This document shows positions 12,318 to 24,110 of a DNA stretch of 64,000 nt, one piece after another. This DNA is from Phallusia mammillata (lineage: Eukaryota > Chordata > Ascidiacea > Phlebobranchia > Ascidiidae). A program made the position numbers and the translations under genes. Under the pieces are notes generated by a model. The model did not search any database. It saw only the letters and a list, made by a program, of their open reading frames with translations, and was not told where the DNA came from. Position 1 is the stretch's first letter; each line of letters begins with the position of its first letter. The DNA lies in contig QLIY01000344.1 of NCBI GenBank assembly GCA_003260075.1, forward strand, positions 14,637 through 78,636. The letters are read 5' to 3'.

Positions 12318-15300
12318 TATATATATAAACTATAATGAAATTAAACAAATTAACTGTAACATTCTCTTTTCACATTTAAGATGTTGTTGTACAAGTCCCT
12401 GTAATTTTTTGGAAAGTGTTTTACATGAACGTTTGTTTAATTCAGCTTTCAAAATACAATTAGTGTTGTGACTTCTTGCTTTTTGACACCTCTGAAATGT
12501 TTTATGATACTTTGCTTTTAAACAGTTCTAGAAACAGTAGATTCAATTCATTGCTCCAAGTTGGTATAAAAAAGAAACATATTGCAGCGTTGGGTGCTTC
12601 AAAATCGATTTTAGGAAATCCTTAAGACCCATTGTAATGCTGCTCATGTTCAAGGGGCAACGAGCGACCGGCCACCCGGCAATAATTCATCCTTATTAAT
12701 TTGTTTGTGCTCAGGTCGACAAGCAGACGTCATCCGCTGAATTTGCCCGAGCTCTTCCACCCATGCAAGAACAACTGAATGCCTTACAACAAGTAAGAAA
12801 CTCGTTGACATTGCGCTGCTATCGAACGCCACTGGTGGTGCAGATGTAGACTTCGTGTTCGTGCTGTGTATTGTTTGCTATTACGGGTGTTTAGCATGAG
12901 GATAAGCAATGTAGTGCGGCGCAGTGCCAATCCGGTCGTGTTGTCAAATAACGTGACTGCTGTGCATTGAAAATGCCAAGTCATTGATTGCTTTGGTGGC
13001 GTAACCCTTCAAGTGTGACACTATTACTGGTTTCAGTAAAATTGATTGAAAGAATGTGCGTTGGTGTGAGTTACTGCTGCATAATGTTGAAATGTAAATG
13101 CTTAATAAGTGGGTTCTTCTGTTTGTGCAAACTCATATAGCCCCCGGGCAAACGGACAAAGCATAGCCATAGCATTAGCTGATATCACACACATCTCTTA
13201 TGACGCCATAAACTCTACAAAGCCTTGCGAATCAATCACCCAAGTAGTGACATTGACTAATAGTTATTGGCTAATATACATAATTCCTCTGTTTGTTGCA
13301 CAGGAAATGAGTGACGTGACGGCAAAAATTGCACGATTACGTGATTACGTACAGACTGTTGAAAAATCGGACCAAACTCTAGTGGACAAAACTGATCGCA
13401 TCACAAACGACTTGGAAGCACTACGTGGAGTGGTGCAAGAAAATCACCAGGTGACTAATACAATATGAGCTGCTAAAAATGTTACTTCCTCAAGCAATTA
13501 TACCTTGGTTGTGCATTTGAGATTAATTGAAAGTTATCTTGTAAAAACCTAGCACTCCTGTGTACGATTTCATATTTTCACATGCAAAATACACGCAAGT
13601 GGGTTTTAAATATAAGTTTTGGTAACTGTAGTAGCACCAAGTGGATGCTAAATAAGACTGGGGTTCTGTAACGACAAACCTTTTTTCGATTTGGCAACCT
13701 TTCTGATTTAACACCAGATTTTGAACATTATTAAGGTAAATATTTGAACGGTAACAGTTTATACTTTGTTGTCATGTAGGAATTTAAGGACGGTTCAAAC
13801 TTACCTCAACGATACGCCATGGCCTTGCAGCAGCATGATCACGTGGTCAACAATACAATAGACGCTGTGAACCGCAGGATCGATTCGGTATGTTTGAGTA
13901 TAAGACACGCTATGTGGGTGAGAGTAATTTACCTTGGGCACTTGGTACTACGCTTGGTTTAGTCTCAATCAGTTTTGTTAGTAAACTGTTGGTCTTGCGT
14001 TGAATCTTCTTAGCTTTGAACCCCTAAACGCGTTTTCTTTCTGGAAAAAGCATGCAAAATGCCTGCCGCTATAGAATGAGTGTGTTGGATATGGTTTTGT
14101 GTACATAAGTTACTTAGTTAATTAATATGACGTTTTTAGGGTCAAGTTATACATAACGCTGTACAATGAATTTTCTTGTTGGAACAATTTGCTTAATGAT
14201 GTGTTTACGAAACTTTACGCTTACGCAATATGCATCAATTATGCTTTTTGAAAACTTATACTATTGCAACAATCCAGACAGAAGTCACATTTAAGTATCA
14301 AAGGCTAGAAACATGACAACACTGGTTGGTGTCAGTTTGTCAGTACCTCTTGACCCCCTTTCGTCAGTTTTTGTCAACTTACCGAGTGCTGTTTTACAAA
14401 CAAGTCTGTTATGTTACGTGTAAATAGCGTATCGCAGAAGTACCGGAGCAAACCTACTAGATATTTATGACGAATACGTAACTGTACACTGCTTGTGTGT
14501 TTATCCTGCAACAACTAAACTACTCATAAGTGTCACAAAGACCTTTTTGCGCATCAATCTATACATGTCATCATTTGAAATATTTGAATTGTATGTGTTA
14601 AGTCAACGACTTGGCCATCGTTAGCACAGCAGGATAAACGCAGGCGCGTCCGATTTCTTTCGCCCTTAATAAGCGCGAGGAAATTGCCTTTCTAAAACTT
14701 GACATTGAGAAGTGGGGAGTCAACATATCAATATTTGACTGTGACAGCACGTTTGACTGTCGTGATTCTGTAATGATATACACTCATTATTATCTGCCTA
14801 TTTTGCCTAAGCTCGTATTCAAACGGTCAATTTGTAGGCATGTCCCTTTCTTGATGTAACCGTTTTGTTCTTACTTAGTGTACCTATATCGATTGGAAGG
14901 GTCTGCGTGCTATTCCATGCAAAATTTCATTGGGAACAAAAATCAGGGGTTAAATTTACCCAAAAATCCCTGTCAGGGAGCTTGTATCATTACAATGTAT
15001 TCTTATACATAAGCCCTCTGGCATTGTTTGATTAAACTACTTTTGTCAATGTAAAGTGTTCTGTTCAGTGTAAAGTTTGCGTGATTCTTTCGGTTTTGTT
15101 ACCAATCATACTACTATACCGGTATATGCATGTAAAACAATGGCCGCGTTTACAAGCTACACTTTTGAGAAGTACTCACCACCATCACGCCATATGTTAT
15201 TGTGCTTTCAGCTGCAACATGTCGCCGACGCGCAAACCGCCCTCTTACAACAGGTGACGTCACTTGCGCAGGAGCACGTGACGTATCGCGAAGACGTCAG

Positions 15301-17057
15301 CAAGGTGCGACGGGTGAGTGGCGTGATACTGGTCTGTTTACTGTTTCCCGGTTCAAAACCCCTAACGTGTGCACGAGTAATGTAAATAAATAAACAACTT
15401 TGTTTAGGCCTCCTAAAGGAAAACACGGTTAATCATGGCTAATGTGCTTGTTGACATCAGTGGCCTGTTTCTTCCGGTTCAGTGTTGTTGTTTTGGTTTA
15501 AAAAAGTTAATTCCTCCCTGTTGATTTGGTTTTCTATATTGTTTTTGCCCTCCTTATACATAAAGATCTGTTTGGCCCAATACAACATCATAAACCAGAC
15601 TTAATCACTATATATGTAAACTAAAGGTAGTAATAGTAATACACAGACAAAATGCTGGCGATTTTGTGTTTAAGTGCTAAAATGGCGTTGTTTTGTTTGC
15701 GGCAAATTGTAAACAAAAGTCAATAAAGGAACAAAGGCGCTTTTGATGTGAACATTTGATTACGGGGAAGCAAACAACACTGCCTATTGTTGCTTTCCAC
15801 CAATTGATGGATAAAAATGATAGCAGGGGCAATTTAGTGTCGACCAATAGCTTCCGTTGCGCACTTTTTCAACAAATCAAAATCGGCCATTGTATAGTTC
15901 ACGTTATTTTGTACAATAAGTTAAATAAAACTGTTGCCAATAAAAAACTTTCCGTACTTATCGATGTAGTATTGTGTTATTTTTGCCAAATCAGTTTAAC
16001 ATAATGGATCTTGACAATGAACGCATTGTAAATCAAGGGAGAATTTCTTTTTGCTTCTAATGTCACATTAAACTTGCTTATGTGATAATGCCGTGGGCGA
16101 CCATGGTTTTATTGGTTTAAGACTTGTGGCCCATTTAATGCGTTCAAGTTACGACAGTCTGAATTATTTATATGCTCGCCTGTAACTAACTCGTTGTTCC
16201 CTGAAGGCCAGCCAGCCCTCAGTGATTGAACTCGCATCACCTTCATACCGCCAAGTTTCGATTGGTTTAGAAATTGATGTTCCTACAGCATTCTACCACA
16301 GTATTTTTTGAAAAGCGAAAATCGCGCGTGATTTAAGTTGTGAAAAATGCTCCTGGTCCATTGTTTGAAATTTTGTCCGGCAATATTTAGTAAAATGATC
16401 CTGTGTGTTTACACACTAAAAGTGAAAAAAAGTGTTGTTTTTCTTGCTTTAAAGTACTCTCTTTTTGTTACAGAAAATTAACAATTTAAACAGCATCCTG
16501 TGTGTTTACACACTAAAAGTGAAAAAAAGTGTTGTTTTTTCTTGCTTTAAAGTACTCTCTTTTTGTTACAGAAAATTAACAATTTAAACAGCACATTAAT
16601 CGAACTCTCCCAAGAAGAACAAAAACTAAAAATCCGAGTGGAAACGATAGAAAACACTGCAGCGTCATCCAGTGACGAAAAACAATTGAAAAGTGATAAA
16701 CACGAGGGGGCGGAAGAGAGTAAAACTTTACCCAACGATAAAACAAAGCCATCGGAGGCAATACACGATACAAAGCAGGAAGATCCCGTGCTAACGGATC
16801 GAGGTACCGAAGTGTCCCCGTCGCACAACACAGATGTTAGAGTCGGCGATACCACGACAAGCTTCACTGAACTGCCAATCAGAAAACGTCATGCATCACG
16901 GGGTGCGGGAATAGTTAAAAGTTTTCAACTGAAAAGTAAGCAGTTTTTGAAATATATTTTCTTACATTTTTTGCATGTCGTAGTGCTACAAATCGTAAAA
17001 GGAGAGAAGCTTAAGACATCATGAACTGTTACAGGTTTTACACTGCTTTACACGTGA
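11154..17057 (+). CDS. EFCAB14: EFCAB14-like single-pass membrane coiled-coil protein
   Basis: Exons 11154-11187, 11355-11493, 11787-11971, 12042-12178, 12715-12792, 13304-13450, 13780-13887, 15212-15313, 16572-16935 and a likely last exon 17035-17057 join with matching phases into about 438 residues (human EFCAB14: about 495). I chose the ATG at 11154 because MKKRKELDALIG matches the start of vertebrate EFCAB14 (KIAA0494); an in-frame ATG at 11100 would add 18 residues. A serine-rich cytosolic stretch follows. Then comes a membrane span (ICLPACILALVAACVTSSIGIVW, shown as ICLPACILALVAAC plus VTSSIGIVW) followed by MQVQLKSDLDHIKDRI, close to the vertebrate VWMQVALKEDLDALK. After that there are about 270 residues of coiled-coil heptads (exons 4-9). 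Exon 9 ends in an acidic, serine-rich linker. Vertebrate EFCAB14 ends in EF-hands; I see none here. Its function is poorly known in any animal. Confidence 0.85.
12249..12317. repeat. 69-base poly-C run in EFCAB14 intron
   Basis: An uninterrupted run of C between an AT-rich intron sequence and a short (TA)n. It is far longer than the 9-12 base runs elsewhere in the window and similar in length to the 72-G run in Jun. Possibly an assembly artefact. Confidence 0.95.
16398..16594. repeat. 97-base tandem duplication spanning an EFCAB14 splice acceptor
   Basis: Two nearly identical units (period 97) run from TCCTGTGTGTTTACACAC to the first ~20 bases of exon 9 (AAAATTAACAATTTAAACAG). Each holds a complete polypyrimidine tract, TTACAG acceptor and exon start. 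Copy 2 has one extra T. Only the downstream acceptor leads into the full exon in frame. Using the upstream acceptor would insert 97 bases and shift the frame. Confidence 0.9.
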
Positions 17058-17678
17058 AGAAAGTCTGAGGTGGTAAACTAATACAATGTTTACATTATGT
17101 CAATATATTGCTTGATAACAAAAACGATACTCGGGCATAAAACCAATGGAAATGTATTTACTCCTAAAATTTAAACAAGCATCTCCGCTAGATGTCGTGA
17201 TAGAGTAATTTTTAACCCAATTATTTCACCATCACAATGTGGCAGTTCGCAGTCATCAACACCATAGCGTTGTCACAAACTGAATTAGCGCTCCCAGAAC
17301 TTTAAGTCTGGGTAATGGTGAAATATTAAAAACAAGTAGCGGTTCAAATTACAAGTCATGGTTACGTTTCATGTTTATCTCACTTTTACAAATGCGTAGC
17401 TTGAGTTGATTGGTGTATGTTCACATTAGGACTCATGGCGCGACGATGTTTTTGTTTGGCTAGTGACAGTGAATGTTAAAGAAATTAAAGAACTTGCGTC
17501 TGGTCCTTAAAATGAAATGGGTAAATTTGACCGCTCTTTTACAGTCACAATTTTTCCGCCAAGGGGCGCTACTGGCCAATTTTAAATTTCCTTTCGCCTT
17601 ACCTTTTTGTTTTCTTTGAATTTAAAACTTGAATGTCCAACGTCGTGTTAAACGTGTGGTTATGTGTTTTTGAGTAAA

Positions 17679-17917
17679 CAGGGAACTGTTTTGCATACAA
17701 CAAAATAGGTTGCGTTGACATACATTGCCAGCAATATGTTCAGTTTAATGTTTGTGTGTCGCAAAACACTTCGGACAAAATTGCGACCAATCACCCCCCC
17801 CCCAGGGAACTGTTTTGCATACAACAAAATAGGTTGCGTTGACATACATTGTCAACAATATGTTCAGTTTAATGGTTGTGTGTCGCAAACCACTTCGGAC
17901 AAATCTGCGACCAATCA
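17679..17917. repeat. direct duplication with poly-C spacer
   Basis: Copy 1 is 17679-17793 and copy 2 is 17803-17917, with a poly-C run between them (about 10 C, 17794-17803). Both run from CAGGGAACTGTTTTGCATAC to GCGACCAATCA. The copies differ at about six of 115 positions. Confidence 0.93.
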
Positions 17918-17975
17918 TTAGCCAATACTCCATATTGCATGCCAATGAGCCGAAATATCACCGCCAATTGGCCAA

Positions 17976-18112
17976 TCACATTGCGACAATATATCATCCT
18001 TAACACAATACCTACAACATTGAGTAGATGCAGCACCTAGCCCCCCCCCCTCACATTGCGACAATATATCTCCATTAACACAATACCTGCAACATTGAAT
18101 TGATGCAGCATC
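17976..18112. repeat. direct duplication with poly-C spacer
   Basis: Copy 1 begins TCACATTGCGACAATATATC at 17976. After ten C (18041-18050), copy 2 begins with the same words at 18051 and runs to about 18112. A few mismatches separate the copies. Confidence 0.9.
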
Positions 18113-18177
18113 GAATGTATCTTAATTTTAAGTCATTGGGTTGTTGTTGAAGACAAAATGCATTGTTACATTTGCAT

Positions 18178-18412
18178 GAAAGAAGTGAAGCCCCACGACT
18201 TGCATAACATCAGCTTCATATCTCGCAAATGCTGCGTCTGATGTATGGAATTGATTTAAGTTGCCGCTATTCAGGCGGTCGGNTGCCGCCTTTGCACGAA
18301 AGAAGCGGAGCGCAACGACGTGTAGTGTTGCATAACATCAGCTTATCATCTACAAAATTCTGCGTCTGATGTGTACAATCGATTAAGAGTTGCCGCTCTT
18401 TACTCGGTTGGT
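18178..18412. repeat. diverged direct duplication split by a single N
   Basis: Copy 1 (about 18178-18282) and copy 2 (about 18292-18412) share GAAAGAAG.GAAGC, TTGCATAACATCAGCTT, GCGTCTGATGT and GTTGCCGCT. The N at 18283 lies at the join. The divergence is greater than in the other pairs and includes small insertions. Confidence 0.7.
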
Positions 18413-21400
18413 CCTTCACGCCTTGTACGGAAACTGTGTCTCGCCGCGCTCAAAATAAAAGCGTTTTTATATCAAGGCCATTTCTCTTTTGTGTATCGCA
18501 ACTTTCATAGTCACTCGTTCAAATTGCGTATTTGCAAAGCGCGATGTTGTACGATTGGCCAGTTTAACCGGTTGTCAATTGTGTAATCCGACTTTCGCGC
18601 AGCTGTCAGCGAGGTCGCGCCGTCCTCCGCTATCCGTTTCGATTAATCAACAAGCCCCTCGCGGTGTAGTATCCCTGCACCACTGACTGTTTGCCAACAT
18701 GCACTTAACGGGTATCGAACTGTCATCGGCCGCCGATCGAGGCTCGTTTTCCCGCCGCCGCTCTCCCCGGGGACTGGTCGCACACTTGCTCCACTGGCTC
18801 GGGAAACCAGTGGCCACGTTTCGCGACCAAAGACTCGCCTGTATTCGTTGCTATGGCGCCGCCAAGTACAAGTTGTGCCTATGCCTTAAATTATTTCTTT
18901 TACATGGGACATGTGACACAGAAATGTCCAGGTTTGCCAAACCCAAATGCAGAGCCCGGATTTGATTGTGATCGACTTTTATTACTGCGGTCTAAAATGC
19001 TGTCAACTACTTATTGATTACATGTTGATTGTGACAGCACGAAAGAATTTTCTCGAATAGTCGCCTAAATTTCATTTGTTGTGCTAAAGTATGGAAAATA
19101 TTTTATTGATTCTAAACTTGAAAAGAATCAATAGCTTTAATTTAAAATGATTGTTGGTTCGAGGCATTAAGTTCAAGTTAACTATAGTTTTGACACTTTT
19201 CGCTTCACGAGTTTTAATAGTTGTTTAAGACTTCTGGTTTCTGTGGACCATGAATTCATTTTAAGTTTGTCACATAACTATTTGAACACGTACCGATTTA
19301 TGATATTATCTACTGTTACGTTTTAGTGATAAAAAAGCTTATGACCATATGCAGTTGTAAATGTTTTTGAAAAAATCCACAAACAAATTTTAAATAAATA
19401 TTTGGGTTAGAGATCCGAAATGTTTGGAAACCACTGATTTAGATAATGGCAAACAAACTTCACTGTTCAAAGGGTTTCGGTGCAATGAGACGTAAAATCT
19501 ATGAAGTTAATGGAAAAAACAAAGGCCGTGTAAATGCATGTATTGATATGCTTCGGTTTTTATTTTCGTCTAAAATTTTCAATTTTATGTCCGACCAAAA
19601 GCCCACAGAAAGTTATTGTATGAACCAAACAAGGCAACGCCGGCAAAAAGAGTGACGTTACACTTGCCAATAATCATGTTTTTGTTAAACAGGCGGGGTA
19701 GCGGTTGAGACTCGGCAAAACCACAACACACACGACCATGGTGAGTTTTGTCACTTCGTGTTGCTTTCTCGGGCGTGTGTAAATATTTAAGCGCCTTGAC
19801 CCCTCCCCGCATTTACAAGACAATCGATTTGCCTTGTACTTAGCATTAACGCCTCTTGTTCACCAACAACCGCTTTATGTTGAAACGTGACCCGCTTGGG
19901 TTGTAACCGGTTGAGATGACCGTGTTTCGCAGCACGGCACGTGTAGCTTTTATCACGTTCACTTGTTCATCGAACAGACGGTGATATATTCTCCTACTTT
20001 GTAAGGATTTGGGGGAAATTTCCACCCGTTCTGTGTAGTGGAATAGTATGTACACGGTTTACACGTTAGATGATGTGAATGTTATGTGTATTAGAGTATC
20101 ACTGGTAAACAAGGCATATTTAAGTATATTAAACAAGACTGCTGGAATGTTCAGCCTAGTGGTTTGTATTTTGTGTGAACATATGTAGTATACCACTATA
20201 CCAAACATAGGTACCATAAAGGCACAACGAAATTCATTTGCGAAACGCTAGGACCTATTGTTGCAACATACCATGAAAAACTTAAAAATATGATTTGTTA
20301 CGAAACATGTGTGTTACGTCATCGTATTGTTGCAACTTATACGTCATCTTATACGTCAAACGCTAAAAACTGAAGGGTGAAAACAATTCCATTGACTTAA
20401 CTAAGCCTACATCTTCCCATGTCCCTTGAAATCGTGTGTCCATAAGTTACCCACATCGATGATGCAATACAAATGTTTCACAATGCGAGGTTAAATACAG
20501 CAGAGAGAATGCCCCAATCACGCGTTGGCATTAACGAATAAGGTCGACCTTATGTTGTGATGATGTTTCCCTCATGAAAGCGTTGACACCGCGGGGTGAA
20601 ATAGGTTTCATTGTTCTTCTGTGGCAAATATTTGTGTGAGCTGATAACAGAGAAGAGCTGGGTTGTTAGTATTCCAGGAAACTGTGATGCAATATTCATG
20701 CACTAAATAATAGTGAAGGGAATTTCCACTGCATAGTAATAACACATTGTCTCCTTGATGATGAACTGCGGAAAAGGTATAGGTCACGTCGCAATAAAAG
20801 TTTTCTGCCTGGAAATAATCCTATACGCCTAAAATCATGTTTGTTTCCCATGTGTCTTTTTTCTGTGAACATTTCCCAACAACATGCTTTAATACATTCC
20901 TGACCCCAAAACATGCAAAATCAGTCCTAGAAACTGAAACAATTTCCGGTGGTAACAATCTGATCCATATAAGCTAAACGATGATCGGTTTGCACTCCCC
21001 TGCCTTGCTTTTGTATAACTGTACCTGGGGGTCGCGAACCCGAAGGAACCGGTGTCTTTGTTTCACCCGGAACTGTTGTCACCTGCAGCTACGACGTCTC
21101 CTCATTAAAATGTCACAGGAAATTAATATCGACCTAAGCGACTCGCGGCATTTTCACCGGCTTAATGCTTTACTTTAAGATTATGATCCTTGTTGGCCCC
21201 TCGCAAATACCAGGCTTGTTTACTTGCTAGGACGATTTCTTTTGAACACTATTTTTACGCTCTATGGGTCCTTATTGGTCGTATATAGCAGTGTGTATTC
21301 CAAATTGCGGTTGGCATTCGCACATTACAAGCTTATGAGATATTTCACCACGATGCTTGGGCTTTATTGCCGTGTCGTCAGATTCTCAATGTGATCTCCT

Positions 21401-23920
21401 CCCTTGGGTAAATTAGCAAATCCTACTGTCGGACCTCAACCCAGCACCTCCCTGCTGTCTACATGCATTGGCCGTTAGGTGTAATACACCAGGTAGGGCT
21501 TGTGTCGAAACCCCCTTAGCTTTTTGCGAACCAAATTGATCCTCTGTGGGATGAAGTCGTTCCCTGTGGGTATTATGAGTGTTATATCCGTCTGCAAAGC
21601 CTGGGTCTCAGCCTCATCGTCAATCATTATGCTGTTCATATAGGTTCCCGGCAAAATAGAACAATGCTGTAGGGACTTTATGGTCAGACCAGCACGTGTG
21701 GGTTTTCAAGGATGCTTGTTTAAGCTGAACAGAAATCGTTTGTGCCGCAAAACCTGGTATATTTTTAACCCGAAAGTTTTGTGTAGTTTTTCGCGTGGTA
21801 GGATAAAGTGATAAATGTAGATCATTTCGCTTTAAAATTACCAAAAACAACAATGTTTCACAACTTATATTTAGATCAACAACGTGTAGATTTTCTGATG
21901 GATTACTTCAGTGACGTCATTAGCGGTTTCGCACGGATGACTAGACACATTCCGAAATGTAAATTAATTACCGAGAAATGGTACTTCATTCAAGTTACTC
22001 ATTTGACATCGGGTCCCATATCTGCCATCGATTCCGCGCACATAAAAACACAGTATGAAACTGATCAATGTATATTCCCCTATTGCTCAGCACAGAGCCA
22101 CAGAATATAACATTTTTCTGACATCTAATAATTCCTGTTTTGCTTGTCCGGGAAACCCCCCAAAACGAATGTGTATCTTGTCCCAGTGGGCGAAGTTACC
22201 AGTTACTCACTACCTCAATTAATTATTAAACTACGACCTTTTGCGCACACGTTATTATGTCTCTAATACTGCACCCTTTTCCCCTTCCTTGCAGTCGTTT
22301 CTCATTTCAGATCGAATTATCAAAGCCCGCAGTACTTTGCCTTAGAAATCTACTTGGCACCTGGCCTTTTGATGCCTGGGTGTAAAGACTTAGGTAAACC
22401 GTGAGAACAAACCACTTAGTACAAGTATAAAACCCGAACATTGCGTTGGAGATAAACTAATAAATATGTCCCAAAGATTGTACCAATTTTTTCTTATTTT
22501 TTTCCACCCTTATGGCTGCGTGTGTTTTCGCCGATTGATGGATCAACCAGATTTCTGTTTCACCTTTCATGAGTAAAGCAAACACTTACAGCCCCAGCTG
22601 GTATCGATTAGTGAAGACCTATGGCTTTTTGCGGAGGAATTGTTAACCCGTTGCAATAGGGCGATAAACCCTTCTTTGAAAACCACTGACATATATAATT
22701 CAATGTTAGATTTTTGTTAAACCAAAAATCACTCGTCCATGACAACCCCCAACCGGGAAGTATTTCGTATCACCCTGTTTTTCAGCTATTTCCGGCAGTC
22801 GTTCACGGTTTACGTCAATGGGTAAGTACTAAGCGCAACAACAAAATCACACCACTCCGTTTGCCAACGTCAATCAGTTGCGATCCAGGTTGTACGTGCG
22901 CGCCGGAGTTCGGTGCGGTGATTCCCGCAAAACTATTTTCAGATCCTGGTCACAGGAATTGCGCCACAACACAAGTTTGGTGACCGCCACCCAGCTGGCC
23001 ACCGCTTACAAACTCAGATCACCTTTTTACAGCTACGTGTAGTAATCCTGTTATGTCCCCCCTAGATCAGTAACCGACCCCGAGCGACCCCCTGAATCGA
23101 TGACGTCATCGCTGCGGCCAAAAGTCGGAAGAAATTCAGAATACGAGCATTGGACAAAAGAAAAAAACTCCCTTCGGCCGCGGCCCGTCGACGTTTGTTG
23201 TGTTAAATCGCCCGGTTTCCGACCGTTTATTGCCGCTGCCCGACAGGAGAAACGCCCGGCGCTGCTTGTAATTGATGTTGGCGCTCTGTGTAAACACGAC
23301 GTCGCACCCTTCAGTGCACAGATCCTGTGGGAATGTCGGCCACCGTTTAACATCAACAAATTGTCTCGATTCTCGGAATATCCCACCTGGTCGGACCAGT
23401 TGTGAATAAACTGACACCAAGCACCAGCACCCTCAGCCATTACAAGTGTTACATGAAGTCTGCGGTTGTATTGGCGGATTTAGTATGCTGTAGCAATATT
23501 GTGTAGCGAAATTTATTTTGACCAAGCATCTGTGGTTAAAAAAAAAACTAGAAAAAATGTAGAATCATTACGCCGTATGTGTTTTGTATGAAAACCATGT
23601 CCATATTTTTGCGTAGACCCTTTTGTAAAGCACAGATGTCCTTTGTACCAAATCCGCTATGTGTTGATTTCCAAACATTGTGCAAGATTATTCCGCCAAA
23701 ACCACACCCTAACATATAAGTGGTGCTTATATGTGTTCCTTATGAGCTAAAGTGTTGAACAGGTCACTATGATTTTACTGTCCGGTACACATAATGTAGG
23801 ATGGTGTTTTCCGAAGCGAAAAGTTTGAAAATGAAAGACCGAGTTACTTTACTTTTAAATCGAGTTAAACCTTCGCGACTGACCGAGCAGGCCTGGTAGG
23901 ATTTGGGCAGTAAACCTTTT

Positions 23921-24110
23921 TTTGACGAAACGTAACGTTGTTTTACGACACAACATACCTTCGGCGGAGTTAGCAGAGATCTAATCCGAGACGTTCGTCC
24001 GTTTGACTCAGGGGGGGGGGTTTGACGAAACGTAACGTTGTTTTACGACACAACATACCTTGGGCGGAGTTAGCAGAGATCTAATCCGAGACGTTCGTCC
24101 GTTTGACTCA
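23921..24110. repeat. 90-base direct duplication with poly-G spacer
   Basis: Copy 1 is 23921-24010, the spacer is ten G (24011-24020) and copy 2 is 24021-24110. Copies start TTTGACGAAACGTAACG and end CGTCCGTTTGACTCA. One difference (CTTCGGC versus CTTGGGC). Confidence 0.97.

Noticed and set aside
12154-12348. Poly-glycine protein on the minus strand
   Set aside because: Translation of the poly-C tract inside an intron of the EFCAB14-like gene.
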